This document shows, piece by piece, positions 15,357 to 25,127 of a stretch of 34,301 bases of DNA. Under the pieces are notes generated by a model, which worked only from the letters and a program-made list of their open reading frames with translations, ran no database searches and was not told the DNA's origin. Made by a program: the position numbers and the translations under genes. Every line of letters starts with the position of its first letter. Position 1 is the first letter of the stretch. Source of the stretch: Verrucomicrobiota bacterium (lineage in GTDB: Bacteria; Verrucomicrobiota; Verrucomicrobiia; Verrucomicrobiales; Akkermansiaceae). The stretch spans positions 1 to 34,301 of the forward strand of contig JAFLEH010000046.1 in the NCBI GenBank assembly GCA_017301995.1. Direction: 5' to 3'.

Positions 15357-16682
15357 TCACTTCGCGAGGCAGGTGAGCTTGCCGGCGGTGCGGATGAAGA
15401 TCCGGCCGCTGGCCACGGCGATGGTGGCGCAGGCCGGACCGTCGTCGTAGTTGGAACGCGAGAGGATCTTCGGATCGCGCCCGGCGGACGTGACCACCAC
15501 CTCGCCCTTCTCGCTCATCAGATAGATCCGGTTGTCGGCGCCGGTGGGCGACGCCCGCCAGGCTCCGCCCTTGGCGATCTCGCAGCGGCCGACTTCTTTG
15601 CCGCTGGCGGGATCGACGACCAGCAGGAAGATTCCGGGACTGCTTTTGCTCCGGCGGCTCCAGGGGTCGTTTTTGTCGCTTTGCAAAACATAGATCAAAT
15701 TTTGATAGAAAAGCGGCGTTCCCGAGTCACTGGTGCGTTCGTCATAAACCCATGCGGCCGCCGAGGGTTCCAGATTTCCCTTGGCACCCGGTTTGAACGC
15801 CCACAACGGACCGCCGCGCGGAAGGGACGCCACGATCACATCCCCGGCCACCACCGGCGACGGAATGAGCCGCCAGATCCGTTCGCGATCCGGGTTGTAG
15901 TCGCAGCGCCAAAGCTCCGCACCGGTGGCCGGATCGTGTCCGCTCACACAATCGCCGCCCTGAAGCAGCAGCTCGGCACGGCCGGGGCCGTCCAACGCCA
16001 CTGGCGTGGTGTAGGCTTCGCGGGATTCATCGACCGCCTCGCACTTGCGGACATGTTTCCACTTTTCCTTGCCGGTAGCGGGATCCAGGGCGATCACCAG
16101 CGGCTCCAACGGACCCGCGATGCCCGGTTCGCCCGAGTAAGGCGAATCACGCCGCAAAAACTGCACGAACAGGGAGTCCTTCCACAGCAGCGGGCTGGAA
16201 CTATAACCGAATTTGGTACACAGATTGCCGTGCTCGGCGGCGAGCGGCTTCTCCCACAGCGGCTTGCCGTCGCGGTCGAGCGCGACGAGCACCCCGCTTC
16301 CTAGCAAAAACCACACCGATTTTCCATCGCTGACCGGCGACGGCGTGGCGCCGTTGTTCTGCGGAGCCTTGATATCGTCGCCGATGCGCTTGCGCCAGCG
16401 GACTTCGCCCGTGGCGGCGTCCAGGCAGATGGCGAGCACTCCCTTGGATGCCCGGTCAACGGCGGTTAGAAACACCCGGTCGCCGACGATCGATGGCGTG
16501 GCATGTCCGGCGCCAGGCAGTTCGACCGACCATTTCGCAGACGCGGGATCGCAGTTTTCGGGCAGGTTCTGCTCCGGCGACGAACCGTTGCCCGCGGGTC
16601 CGCGCCATTGCGGCCAATCGGCGGCCATCAGCGCGAACGGCATCTGCAACATGATCCCCAACAGTCCGGCGGCGATTTTCAT
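15357..16682 (-). CDS. Secreted PQQ-like beta-propeller protein
   Basis: The 441-residue product starts at the ATG at 16682 (the preceding in-frame codon is GTG) with a signal peptide (MKIAAGLLGIMLQMPFALMA). DWPQWRGPAGNG is the typical opening of PQQ-like propellers in Verrucomicrobiota and Planctomycetota. Repeats of the form 'ALDxATGExxW' follow (CLDAATGEVRWRK, ALDPATGKEKWKH, GHDPATGAELWRC, VDPASGKEVGRC), fitting a seven- or eight-bladed propeller. PQQ-binding enzyme residues are not obvious, so a structural or scaffolding role, as in BamB-like proteins, is more likely than dehydrogenase activity. Confidence 0.85.
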   Translation of the reverse strand: MKIAAGLLGIMLQMPFALMAADWPQWRGPAGNGSSPEQNLPENCDPASAKWSVELPGAGHATPSIVGDRVFLTAVDRASKGVLAICLDAATGEVRWRKRIGDDIKAPQNNGATPSPVSDGKSVWFLLGSGVLVALDRDGKPLWEKPLAAEHGNLCTKFGYSSSPLLWKDSLFVQFLRRDSPYSGEPGIAGPLEPLVIALDPATGKEKWKHVRKCEAVDESREAYTTPVALDGPGRAELLLQGGDCVSGHDPATGAELWRCDYNPDRERIWRLIPSPVVAGDVIVASLPRGGPLWAFKPGAKGNLEPSAAAWVYDERTSDSGTPLFYQNLIYVLQSDKNDPWSRRSKSSPGIFLLVVDPASGKEVGRCEIAKGGAWRASPTGADNRIYLMSEKGEVVVTSAGRDPKILSRSNYDDGPACATIAVASGRIFIRTAGKLTCLAK

Positions 16683-16881
16683 CACCTGAAGACGGAAGCA
16701 GGCCGGCGGGTCTTTCGGAAATCGGTCACCGGAGACGCGGCCGAAACAACGCCCGCCGGAGGGGCGGCGGAGGCAATCGGCGGCGCTGTGTTGTTGGACA
16801 AACGGCCGGCTTTCGCGCGCCGGCGCGCGGACCCCGACGCCATGCCGTACGCGGCGCGGTCCGGCGGACAGGGCGTGTTGG

Positions 16882-18597
16882 TTAGAGATCCTGTTCTATC
16901 GCCTTCAGGGTCAGGAAAAGGTCCTTCCACTTCTGCTGGCGGGGTTCAAGTTCGGATTGGGCCGCCACCAGATGCCTGCGGATCGGCGCGAGGGTTTCCA
17001 GATACTCCTGGAAGACCACCCGCAGCGCCTCCTCGTAGTCGGACTTCAACGTCGAGGCGAACCCGCCACAGGTGTCCAGCATCCGCTCTTGGAAATCCGC
17101 GACCACCCGACGCCGCGCGAGCCACGCGACCAACAGACCGGCGAGAAAGAACGCGCCAGCCGCGCCGAGCAACCCGAACGGCACCCACGGAACGGCCAGC
17201 GCTCCACAAACACCCGCCGCGGTCACCAGCAGCAGCGTGACAAACACGAATGACTTCAGCGCGTGATTGCGCAGCAGCAGGTCCTTTCCGAGTTGGTTCC
17301 GCACTTTCAGATTCCCGATCCCCTCGCGGGCCACGCGGCCCACACGCTCGACAAACCAAGCCCTCGCCCGTTCCAAGCCCTCTTCGCAGCCCGCGCCCTC
17401 ACCCAACTCCACCCCCATCTGATCCCGCACCCGCCGGTCCAGCTCCGCTCGATGCCCCCGGCAAACCGCCACCACCTCATCGCCGTCCTGCTTGGCCACG
17501 GCCTCCACCGTGGATTTCATCCGCTCGATGAATTCCGCCTCCACCGCCTGGCTGGTTTGATCGCCCACCAGCACCCGAAACAAAGATCGGAAAACCCCGA
17601 GCCGACGACGCAGAAACCTCGCCACGCCCACCGATTCCAATTGGAACACCTCCGCCACGCTCTTCAGATGCTGCGGCAGGCGCCCGATGAAATGTTCGCG
17701 CAACCGCACGATTTCGCCCTCCACCTCCTGCAGGAACGCCCCGTGCTGACGCATCCCTCTGCCCTGCGCGTCAAGCCGATCCTCGATCAGCCGCAGCGCG
17801 CCGGCCGCTTGGCCGCGCCATTTGCCAAGCAGCTCGACCCGACCCGGAGTGGTGAAGACCCGTTGCGATAGAAAGGCCTCCAGCGCCAGATACCCACTAG
17901 AAACCATTCGGTCGGTATTTTTCTCTCCGGCGTGCTTCGCATCGTAGGCCAACTTGGCGGAAACCGTGAAAACCGGCAGTTCCCGGCCGACCCGTTTGAC
18001 CGCGAGGTCTTTCAGATGCCCTTGGATGACCCCCAGATCCGCCGCGTCCGCGCGGTCGCATTGCTGAACGATGAGGATCACCCGATCCAGGGCTTCCGGA
18101 GGAAGGCGCGAAATCAGGTTCCAAGCGGGCGCGCCCCACGGATTGTTGACGGGGACGACGACGAAAAGCGCGTCTGCGGCACCCACCAAGCGCTCGGCGA
18201 TCCGGCTGGCCTCGGTCGGGGCCGCCTGGAGGCCTGGAGTGTCGATCAGGTTGAAGTCCTTGAGCAGCGGGATCGGCCGATAGGCTTCGCGGAGCAACGG
18301 CGTGACCTCGGTGTCGCTCGCAGGATCACCGAAGCGATACCAAACCACCCGGTCGGTTTCCGGGAGGTTGCTCATCGGACAGATGAGTTCCCCGAACAGC
18401 CCGTTGAAGAAAGCCGACTTTCCGGCGTTGGTTTCGCCGCAGACGACGAAGAGAAACGGCGGGCCGAGCGCCCCTCCGGGTTCGCGGGTAGGCAGGGCCT
18501 CTGCGAGTTGCGTTCCGGTTTCGACGCCGAGTGCCTCGGTAGCGGTGATCAGGTGGGCCAGCCGCTGGCGGTTGGTGAAATAGCGCTCGCCGAGCAT
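16882..18597 (-). CDS. Bacterial dynamin-like membrane GTPase
   Basis: The 571-residue protein has a G domain with P-loop GETNAGKSA (residues 54-62), a Thr-containing switch region (about 95-110), G3 DTPGL (119-123) and a divergent G4 QQCD (178-181). A long, mainly helical stalk follows (about 250-440). Two hydrophobic segments at about 450-497 (SFVFVTLLLVTAAGVCGAL and PFGLLGAAGAFFLAGLLV) form a membrane hairpin, and a helical tail closes the protein. This order (GTPase, stalk, membrane hairpin, assembly helix) is that of bacterial dynamin-like proteins, which remodel or protect membranes. It lies 40 bases downstream of the deacetylase lipoprotein gene on the same strand, so co-transcription is likely. 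No second dynamin partner is adjacent. Confidence 0.85.
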   Translation of the reverse strand: MLGERYFTNRQRLAHLITATEALGVETGTQLAEALPTREPGGALGPPFLFVVCGETNAGKSAFFNGLFGELICPMSNLPETDRVVWYRFGDPASDTEVTPLLREAYRPIPLLKDFNLIDTPGLQAAPTEASRIAERLVGAADALFVVVPVNNPWGAPAWNLISRLPPEALDRVILIVQQCDRADAADLGVIQGHLKDLAVKRVGRELPVFTVSAKLAYDAKHAGEKNTDRMVSSGYLALEAFLSQRVFTTPGRVELLGKWRGQAAGALRLIEDRLDAQGRGMRQHGAFLQEVEGEIVRLREHFIGRLPQHLKSVAEVFQLESVGVARFLRRRLGVFRSLFRVLVGDQTSQAVEAEFIERMKSTVEAVAKQDGDEVVAVCRGHRAELDRRVRDQMGVELGEGAGCEEGLERARAWFVERVGRVAREGIGNLKVRNQLGKDLLLRNHALKSFVFVTLLLVTAAGVCGALAVPWVPFGLLGAAGAFFLAGLLVAWLARRRVVADFQERMLDTCGGFASTLKSDYEEALRVVFQEYLETLAPIRRHLVAAQSELEPRQQKWKDLFLTLKAIEQDL

Positions 18598-18637
18598 CGG
18601 GAAAATCGGTGCCGGCGGGGAGCCGGCTCGGGGTGGG

Positions 18638-19522
18638 TTACGGGGCTGGGGCGGGAGCGGCTTGGGACGTGGCGGGAGCCGGAGCGGCTTGGGCGGTGCC
18701 GGCGTCAGTTTTCATCGCGAGCAATTGGGAGACCGTGACGAATTGGAACCCGCGCTGCAACAGACCGTCGAGCGTGGACGGCATGGCATCGACCGTAGGG
18801 GCGTGCAGGTCGTGGGAAAGCACGATGCTGCCGGCGGTGGTGTGGCTGAGAATCCGCGAGCAAACCACGCTGGGGCCGGGCCGTTTCCAATCGAGCGGGT
18901 CCACGTTCCACATGATTGTGGGATAGCCGAACTCCGCGTGTACCATTTCGCGCTGGCGCTGGAGCAGGCCGCCGTAGGGCGGGCGCAGGGTGCGCGGCTG
19001 GATCCCGGCGGCGCGGCCGACCGCGTCCCGGCAACGGGCGAGATCTTCCCGGATTTCCGAGTCGCTCAGTTTCGAAAGCAGCCGGTGGGTGTAGCTGTGG
19101 TTGCCGATTTCATGGCCCTCGGCCACGCAGCGGCGGACGATTTGCGGATAGAGGTCCACATTGCGGCCGATCACATAAAAGGTCGCCTTGATGTTGCGGG
19201 CGCGGAGGATATCGAGCAACCGCGGCGTGTTGCTCGGGTGCGGTCCGTCGTCGAAGGTCATCGCGATATATTTGCCGCTCACCGGGACGCGGGAGAACGA
19301 GAGGCCGCCCTTGCCGGAAAAATCGGCGGAGAACGACATATCCGGATTGCGCGGAACCGGGCCGCGCACCTGGGGCGTGCGGTAGGCCGTGTTGCGGGCG
19401 GTCTTCACCGGTGCCGCGGAGGCGGGCACGGAGGAAGAAGACGAAGGCGGCATGTCCGGACGGCAGCTTCCGAGGGTGGCACCAAGGAAGATGAGGCCGA
19501 GAGCGGAGCAAAGGGGCTTCAT
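18638..19522 (-). CDS. Polysaccharide deacetylase (NodB domain) lipoprotein
   Basis: The 294-residue product starts at the ATG at 19522 so that MKPLCSALGLIFLGATLGSC forms a lipoprotein signal with Cys20 as the lipidated residue; an in-frame ATG 8 codons upstream is the alternative. All five NodB motifs are visible: TFDDGPH (Asp91/Asp92), NHSYTH (metal His142 and His146), RPPYGG (180-185), NVDPLDW (206-212) and LSHD (His237). A Ser/Pro/Ala linker precedes the domain, and an Ala-Pro-rich tail (PAPATSQAAPAPAP) ends the protein. It is expected to remove acetyl groups from peptidoglycan or another N-acetylated glycan at the envelope. The dynamin-like gene follows 40 bases downstream. Confidence 0.9.
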   Translation of the reverse strand: MKPLCSALGLIFLGATLGSCRPDMPPSSSSSVPASAAPVKTARNTAYRTPQVRGPVPRNPDMSFSADFSGKGGLSFSRVPVSGKYIAMTFDDGPHPSNTPRLLDILRARNIKATFYVIGRNVDLYPQIVRRCVAEGHEIGNHSYTHRLLSKLSDSEIREDLARCRDAVGRAAGIQPRTLRPPYGGLLQRQREMVHAEFGYPTIMWNVDPLDWKRPGPSVVCSRILSHTTAGSIVLSHDLHAPTVDAMPSTLDGLLQRGFQFVTVSQLLAMKTDAGTAQAAPAPATSQAAPAPAP

Positions 19523-19616
19523 GTGACGGAGGAGGGCGTTGCGCATGGGCGGGAGGCCGCTACCATCGCCGAAAAATCCCGCTTGTCACGCGTGGATTCC
19601 GGATTTTTTCCGGAGT

Positions 19617-22600
19617 TCACGGTTTTTCAACCTTCAGCCTCATGAACCTGCGGGGATTGGAAGTGATCGGCACGTTGTCGCGGACGGTCATCAGACGGTA
19701 GGTGCCAAAATCGGTCATCCCGACAAACACCGAACCTGTCGTCCAATTCACCAGATCGCTCCCGAGTTGGACGGAGTAGTTCATGTCGGTGGCCTTCGGG
19801 TTGAGCCGGTAGGTCATCGTCAGATAGCCGTCATGCTTGCCGGAAAACGGACCGAGGTGCGCGTCGGCGGTCTTCGGGTCGAGCGCCTGGACATATTCCA
19901 ACAGGTTTTCGAATCCATCCTTGTCGGGATCCGCGGCGTCGCCGCTCACGGCAGGGTTGGAAAGTTCGGTGGTGGTGAAATGGATCGATTTCCACACGTC
20001 ATAGGGCGGAGGATCCGGCACGGTGAACCGCACCACGGAGGACGCGGACGGGATGCCGTTCACAAACACCGTAACCATCGCGTGACCCAGCGGAAACCCG
20101 GTGGTGGCGGTGGAAGTGAACGAAGTGGCCGACCAATTCGCGCCCGGCGATAGCACCCGCGTCAGGCCGCCATCGATCGAGCGCACCTGAACCACGGGAC
20201 AGTTCGACGACGATTGGGACGATCCCATGCCCGTGGATCCCTCGGAAATCCCCTGGAACTTCGACCCACCGAGCGTGATGGCGGCCCAGGAAACCACGTT
20301 GGACGCGACACTTGAAATCACCGGTTGCGCGGATGAGGCGTAACCGAGCCCGGAATCGAACGACTCCGCGGTGGCCAGCGGGCCCGAGGCACCCGCGCCA
20401 CCGGCGACCAACACCCGCCCGTTGGTTAGAAGCGTGGCGGTGTGAAACTCCCGCTTCGCCGCCAGCGGACCGGTGGCCTGCCAGAAACCCGCCGCCGGAT
20501 GATAGAACTCGGCCGTTTCCAGCGGGCCGGACGCATTGCTCCCGCCCACCGCAAGCACGGCGCCGCCGGGCAGCAGGATCGCGCGATGCCGCGCGCGGGC
20601 GGACGACAGATTGCCGATCGCCGCCCAGGTGTTGGTGCCAGGCGAATACAGCAGCGCGGAATTCAGATAGGTGGCGCCGCTCACGCCGCCGCTCACCAGC
20701 ACGCGGCCGTCGGACTCGGGAAGCAGCACCGCGGCATGATCGGTGCGGGCGCCGGTCATCGTGCCCGCGGACGTCCAATTTCCGGTGGACGGATCAAACA
20801 ACTCCGCGGATGCCAATGCCGCGCCGTTTTCGCCTCCGGTGACCAGGACCTTGCCGTTGGCGAGAAGGGTCGCGGTATGCCCGGCGCGCGCGGTGGTTAG
20901 ATTGCCGGTGGCGGTCCATAGCCCGGTGAGATAACTGTAGATTTCCGCGCTTGCCAGCGGACCCGATGCGTTCCGTCCGCCGGTCACCAGCACCCGACCG
21001 TCCGCCAGTAGTGTGGCGCTGTGGCGGTAACGGGCCGTGCCCATCGCGTTGGTTCCCACCCAAATGCCCAGCGACGAATCAAACAGCTCGGCACTGGCGG
21101 TGGGCACCGTGTTCTGCCCCCCGGCGACCAGCACGCGACCGGTGGTTAGAAGCGTGGCGGAGTGATCGCGGCGTGCCTCGCCCATCGGCGCCGGAACGCT
21201 CCACGAGTCGCCGCTTGACTGATAGATCGCGGCGCTGGCGTGGGTGGAGGTTCCGTCCCACCCGCCGGCCGTTAGAACCCGGCCATCGGGCAGCAGCGTC
21301 GCGGTGTGCCGGCTTCGCGCGACCGCGGGTGTCGTCGCCGTTCCCACCCATGATCCAAGCGCGGGATTGTAGGTTTCCACCGAATTCAACACCGGGTTTG
21401 ATCCCTTGTAACCGCCCGCGACGACGAGGGTGCCGCTGGGCAGAAGGGTGGTCGAATGCCCAATGCGACCGGTCACCAACGTCGGCCGGATCGTGGTCCA
21501 CGCGTTGGACTCCGGAATGTAGGTTTCGGTCGAGTTGAGAACGCCGAAGCCCGAATATCCCGCGACGAGCATCACCCTTCCGTTGGGAAGCAGATTCGCG
21601 GTGTGGAGATACCGGGCTTGCGTGAACGATCCGGCGGACGTCCACAACCCGGTGCCCGGATCAAACAACTCGGCGCTGCTCAGCGCGCTGGCGGATAACC
21701 CGCCTGCCAGCAACACCTTTCCGCCTGGCAGAAGTGTCGCACTGTGGGACTTCCTCGCGGTGGTCAGCGAGCCCTTCGCGGTCCACACTCCGGTGGTCGG
21801 ATCATACCATTCGGTGGTTGCGGTTAGAGCAATGCCGATGGTCGTTCCTCCGGCCACGAGCACCTTGCCGTCAGCCAGCAGCGTCGCGCTGTGGTCGTAG
21901 TGCTGGATGGTCATCGTCCCGGTGGCCGCCCATGTGCCTGTGGAGGGATCGTACAACTCGGCGCTCGCCAAAAACGACGAACCGGTGACCTTTCCGCCAG
22001 CCACCAAAACCTTCCCGTTGGCAAGCAAGGTCGCCGTGTGGTTGGAACGGGCCGTTGTCATATTGCCAGCCGATGTCCAAACGCCGGTCGTGGGGTCGTA
22101 CAATTCGGCGCTGGCGAGCGTCACCGCTCCCCCGCCTGCGACAAGCACTTTTCCGTTAGGCAGAAGAGTGGCCGTGTGTCCCGCACGCGCGCTGGCCATG
22201 GATCCGGTGGGCGTTGACACGCCGGTAACCGGATCATAGAGGTCCGCCGTGGCGAGTTGTTGGCCGAAGCTACCGCCCGCCAGCAGGATCTTCCCGTTAT
22301 TGAGCAAAGTTGCGGTATGGTCGCGGCGCTGGCTGTAGAGCGTGTTAGGAGCGTTCACGAACGGGATGGTGTTATAAACCACCAGCGTGCCGGTCGCGCT
22401 GCCGGTGTAGTCCTGGTTGCTGATGGTGGCCACCACCGTGTAGGTTCCCGGCGCGGTTGGCGCGGTGGTGGAGCCGTTGTAGGTGACCGTCACGCTCAAG
22501 CCCGGAGGATTGGTGGTGGCGGTGACGGTTTTCGCCGTGCCGTCCACCGCCTGCGCGAGTCCGCTGAGCACCACCGAGGCAGGCGCCTTTGCCACATCCA

Positions 22601-25010
22601 CGGCCACGCCGTTGGAGACGCCGTTCACGGTCATCGTCAGCACCACCGGACCGGCGGGAAAATTCGCGAACGAAGCCGATTGCCAGGTGGCGGCCGTCCA
22701 TGCGGAGGACAACAGCGAGAGACTGCGGCCCGTCGCGGGATGATAGACCGTCACAAACGGCAGATTGGCGGCGCTGTCCTGCGTGGTGCCATTGGAAGCC
22801 GCGGATACCCCGGAAAAACCGGATCCAGTTAGAGAAACCGGTCCGCCAAGCTGCCAAGCTCCGGAAACCACCGGTTGCGGCAGCCACGCGGCCTGTGCGC
22901 CGAGCCCCACATCAAACAATCCGCAGCCCGACTGATAGACCGCACCGTTCGCACCGCCACCGATCAGGACTCTACCGTCGATCAACCGCGTGACGGAGGC
23001 GTACTTCCGGGCCACATCGAGCGATCCTGCCGGAATCCAAACACCGGTCACCGGATCATACAACTCCATCGAGGCCAACGAAGCGCCGCCCGTCGTTTCC
23101 CCTCCCGCCACCAGCACTTTTCCGGTGGAAACCAGAACCGCCCCATGCAGCGCGCGCGCTGTGGCGAGGGATCCCGCGGCGCTCCAGGTACCGGCCACCG
23201 GATCGAAAATCTCCACGCTTGATAGATAGGTCGCCCCGGATTGCCCCCCGGCCACCAGCACCCGCCCGTCGGGCAGGATGGTCGCGGTGTGGCCGGATCG
23301 CGCGGTCGTGAGGTTACCGGTATAGGTCCACGAATTCGCACCGGAATCATATAACAATGCCGTCGCCAGCGGAGCGGTGCCGCTGAGCCCGCCGGCGATC
23401 AGAACCCGCCCGTCCGCCAGCACCGTCGCCGTGTGGCCATGGCGCGCGACCGGCATCACCGCCGCCGCGGTCCACACCCCGGACGCCGGGCTGTAAAGTT
23501 CGCACCCGGTCAGCGAGGATCCTGCGGTTTGTCCGCCCGTTACCAGCACGCGACCGTCCAACAGCGGACTCGCCGCATGGCGATCCCTAACCGCATTCAT
23601 CGCTCCGGTGGCGGTCCATGTGCCTGCCGTCGGATCGTAAATCTCCGTCGCCGCCAGACTCGCCGATCCGTTATTGCCGCCGGCGGCCAACAGTTTTCCG
23701 TTCTGCAACTGGGTTAGGGTGTGGAGAAATCTCGCGGTGACCATCGCGGTCCCGGCGCTGGCCGTTCCGGTGACCGGATCGAACAGCGTGGTGGAACCCA
23801 TCGCCAGCCCGTTCAGACCTCCGGCGAAAAGCACCTTGCCGTCAGGCAGTAGCGCCGCCGTGTGTTGGGAGCGAGCCGCGGGCAGGCTGCCGGTCACCGA
23901 ATACGTGGCCGTGGAGGGATCGAAAATCTCCGTGCTGGCGAGCGACACGCTGCCGTTCCATCCGCCGGCCACCAGCAGTTTGCCGTTTTCCAACAATGTC
24001 GCGGTATGATCCAGCCGGGCAGCCGCCAGCGCTCCCAGCGCGCTCCACGCGTTCGTCACCGGATCGTATTGCAGAGAGGCGGTCAGCGCGCCCCCGGTCG
24101 GATGGTAACCGCCCAGCACCAACACACGTCCGTTAGGCAGGAGGGTCGCGCTGTGATCGAATCTGCCGCTCGGCATCAAAGCCGCGCTGTTCCACGAGTT
24201 TCCGGTGGGATTGTAGATCTGTGCGGACGAAACCGCGGAGCTTCCCGCCTTGCCGCCCGCCACCAGCACACGCCCGTCGGTTAGAAGCGTCGCGGTGTGG
24301 AAAAACAACTGGGCCGATAGATTGCCGGCGGCGCTCCACGTTCCGGTGGTGGGGTTGTAGATTTCCGCCCTCGCGGTGCCGTTGTCCGCCGAGGTGTTTC
24401 CGCCGGCCACCAGCACCCTGCCATCCGCCAGCAGCGTGGCGCTGTGATAGGCGGTGGCGGTTGACATCGAACCGGTCGGCGTCCAGGTCCCGGCCGCGGG
24501 ATCGAAAATCTCGGCCGTCGCGAGCGTGCCCGCCGAACTGTAACCGCCGGCCACCAACACCTTGCCGTTCGCGAGCAGCGTGGCGGTGAACGAATCCCGC
24601 CCGGCATTCATGTTGGGAAGCGTGGTCCACGAATCCCCGGCGGGATCGTACAAATACGCGCTGGAGAGCGAGGTCGAACCGGTTAGACCGCCCGCGACCA
24701 GCACCTTGCCGTTCCGCAGCAACACCGCCGCGTGCATGATCCGCCCCGCCGGCAGCGCGGAAGCGGCCGACCAGATGTTGGTTTTCGGCTGATAGATCTC
24801 GGCGGAGGCCAGCACCGTGCCGGTTGTCGTCCGCCCGCCGGTCACCAGCACCCGGCCGTCCGGCAGCGTGGTCATCGTGTGCGAATCCCTTCCGGTGGCC
24901 AGCGGCGCGGCCGCGCCCCAGGTCACGGCCTGCGCTCCGTTCATGCCCGCAATCCACCCGGCAAGCGCCAGCACCACCCCAAAAATACGTGTCGTTCGTT
25001 CTCGATTCAT
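19617..25010 (-). CDS. Giant secreted protein with 28 kelch-like repeats in two 14-repeat blocks
   Basis: The 1,797-residue protein starts at the ATG at 25010 with a signal peptide (MNRERTTRIFGVVLALAGWI, cleavage after AQA). The open frame continues upstream only as antisense of putA. I count 14 repeats of the pattern 'HTATLLxNGKVLVAGG...ASAELYDPxTGxW' (about 50 residues each), then an Ig/TIG-like domain with GGPVSLTGSGFSGVS, an MBG-like domain (LSGLAQAVDGTAKTVTATTN to GTLVVY), a second set of 14 repeats and a second TIG-like domain (ITLGGSKFQGISEGSTG). The end (DPDKDGFENLLEYVQALDP through LVNWTTGS) is the tail domain common in verrucomicrobial secreted proteins. Fourteen repeats equal two seven-bladed propellers, so the protein could hold four. 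Likely extracellular; ligand unknown. Confidence 0.85.
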   Translation of the reverse strand: MNRERTTRIFGVVLALAGWIAGMNGAQAVTWGAAAPLATGRDSHTMTTLPDGRVLVTGGRTTTGTVLASAEIYQPKTNIWSAASALPAGRIMHAAVLLRNGKVLVAGGLTGSTSLSSAYLYDPAGDSWTTLPNMNAGRDSFTATLLANGKVLVAGGYSSAGTLATAEIFDPAAGTWTPTGSMSTATAYHSATLLADGRVLVAGGNTSADNGTARAEIYNPTTGTWSAAGNLSAQLFFHTATLLTDGRVLVAGGKAGSSAVSSAQIYNPTGNSWNSAALMPSGRFDHSATLLPNGRVLVLGGYHPTGGALTASLQYDPVTNAWSALGALAAARLDHTATLLENGKLLVAGGWNGSVSLASTEIFDPSTATYSVTGSLPAARSQHTAALLPDGKVLFAGGLNGLAMGSTTLFDPVTGTASAGTAMVTARFLHTLTQLQNGKLLAAGGNNGSASLAATEIYDPTAGTWTATGAMNAVRDRHAASPLLDGRVLVTGGQTAGSSLTGCELYSPASGVWTAAAVMPVARHGHTATVLADGRVLIAGGLSGTAPLATALLYDSGANSWTYTGNLTTARSGHTATILPDGRVLVAGGQSGATYLSSVEIFDPVAGTWSAAGSLATARALHGAVLVSTGKVLVAGGETTGGASLASMELYDPVTGVWIPAGSLDVARKYASVTRLIDGRVLIGGGANGAVYQSGCGLFDVGLGAQAAWLPQPVVSGAWQLGGPVSLTGSGFSGVSAASNGTTQDSAANLPFVTVYHPATGRSLSLLSSAWTAATWQSASFANFPAGPVVLTMTVNGVSNGVAVDVAKAPASVVLSGLAQAVDGTAKTVTATTNPPGLSVTVTYNGSTTAPTAPGTYTVVATISNQDYTGSATGTLVVYNTIPFVNAPNTLYSQRRDHTATLLNNGKILLAGGSFGQQLATADLYDPVTGVSTPTGSMASARAGHTATLLPNGKVLVAGGGAVTLASAELYDPTTGVWTSAGNMTTARSNHTATLLANGKVLVAGGKVTGSSFLASAELYDPSTGTWAATGTMTIQHYDHSATLLADGKVLVAGGTTIGIALTATTEWYDPTTGVWTAKGSLTTARKSHSATLLPGGKVLLAGGLSASALSSAELFDPGTGLWTSAGSFTQARYLHTANLLPNGRVMLVAGYSGFGVLNSTETYIPESNAWTTIRPTLVTGRIGHSTTLLPSGTLVVAGGYKGSNPVLNSVETYNPALGSWVGTATTPAVARSRHTATLLPDGRVLTAGGWDGTSTHASAAIYQSSGDSWSVPAPMGEARRDHSATLLTTGRVLVAGGQNTVPTASAELFDSSLGIWVGTNAMGTARYRHSATLLADGRVLVTGGRNASGPLASAEIYSYLTGLWTATGNLTTARAGHTATLLANGKVLVTGGENGAALASAELFDPSTGNWTSAGTMTGARTDHAAVLLPESDGRVLVSGGVSGATYLNSALLYSPGTNTWAAIGNLSSARARHRAILLPGGAVLAVGGSNASGPLETAEFYHPAAGFWQATGPLAAKREFHTATLLTNGRVLVAGGAGASGPLATAESFDSGLGYASSAQPVISSVASNVVSWAAITLGGSKFQGISEGSTGMGSSQSSSNCPVVQVRSIDGGLTRVLSPGANWSATSFTSTATTGFPLGHAMVTVFVNGIPSASSVVRFTVPDPPPYDVWKSIHFTTTELSNPAVSGDAADPDKDGFENLLEYVQALDPKTADAHLGPFSGKHDGYLTMTYRLNPKATDMNYSVQLGSDLVNWTTGSVFVGMTDFGTYRLMTVRDNVPITSNPRRFMRLKVEKP

Positions 25011-25127
25011 AATTCGCTGCGAGGCCGCATCCATACCCCAGCCAGCCCGGAATAGCCACCGTTTCCCGAAAAATTTGCCACAACCCACGCCGCAGCCGCC
25101 GGAATCGGTCAAGACACGCCGGTTACA

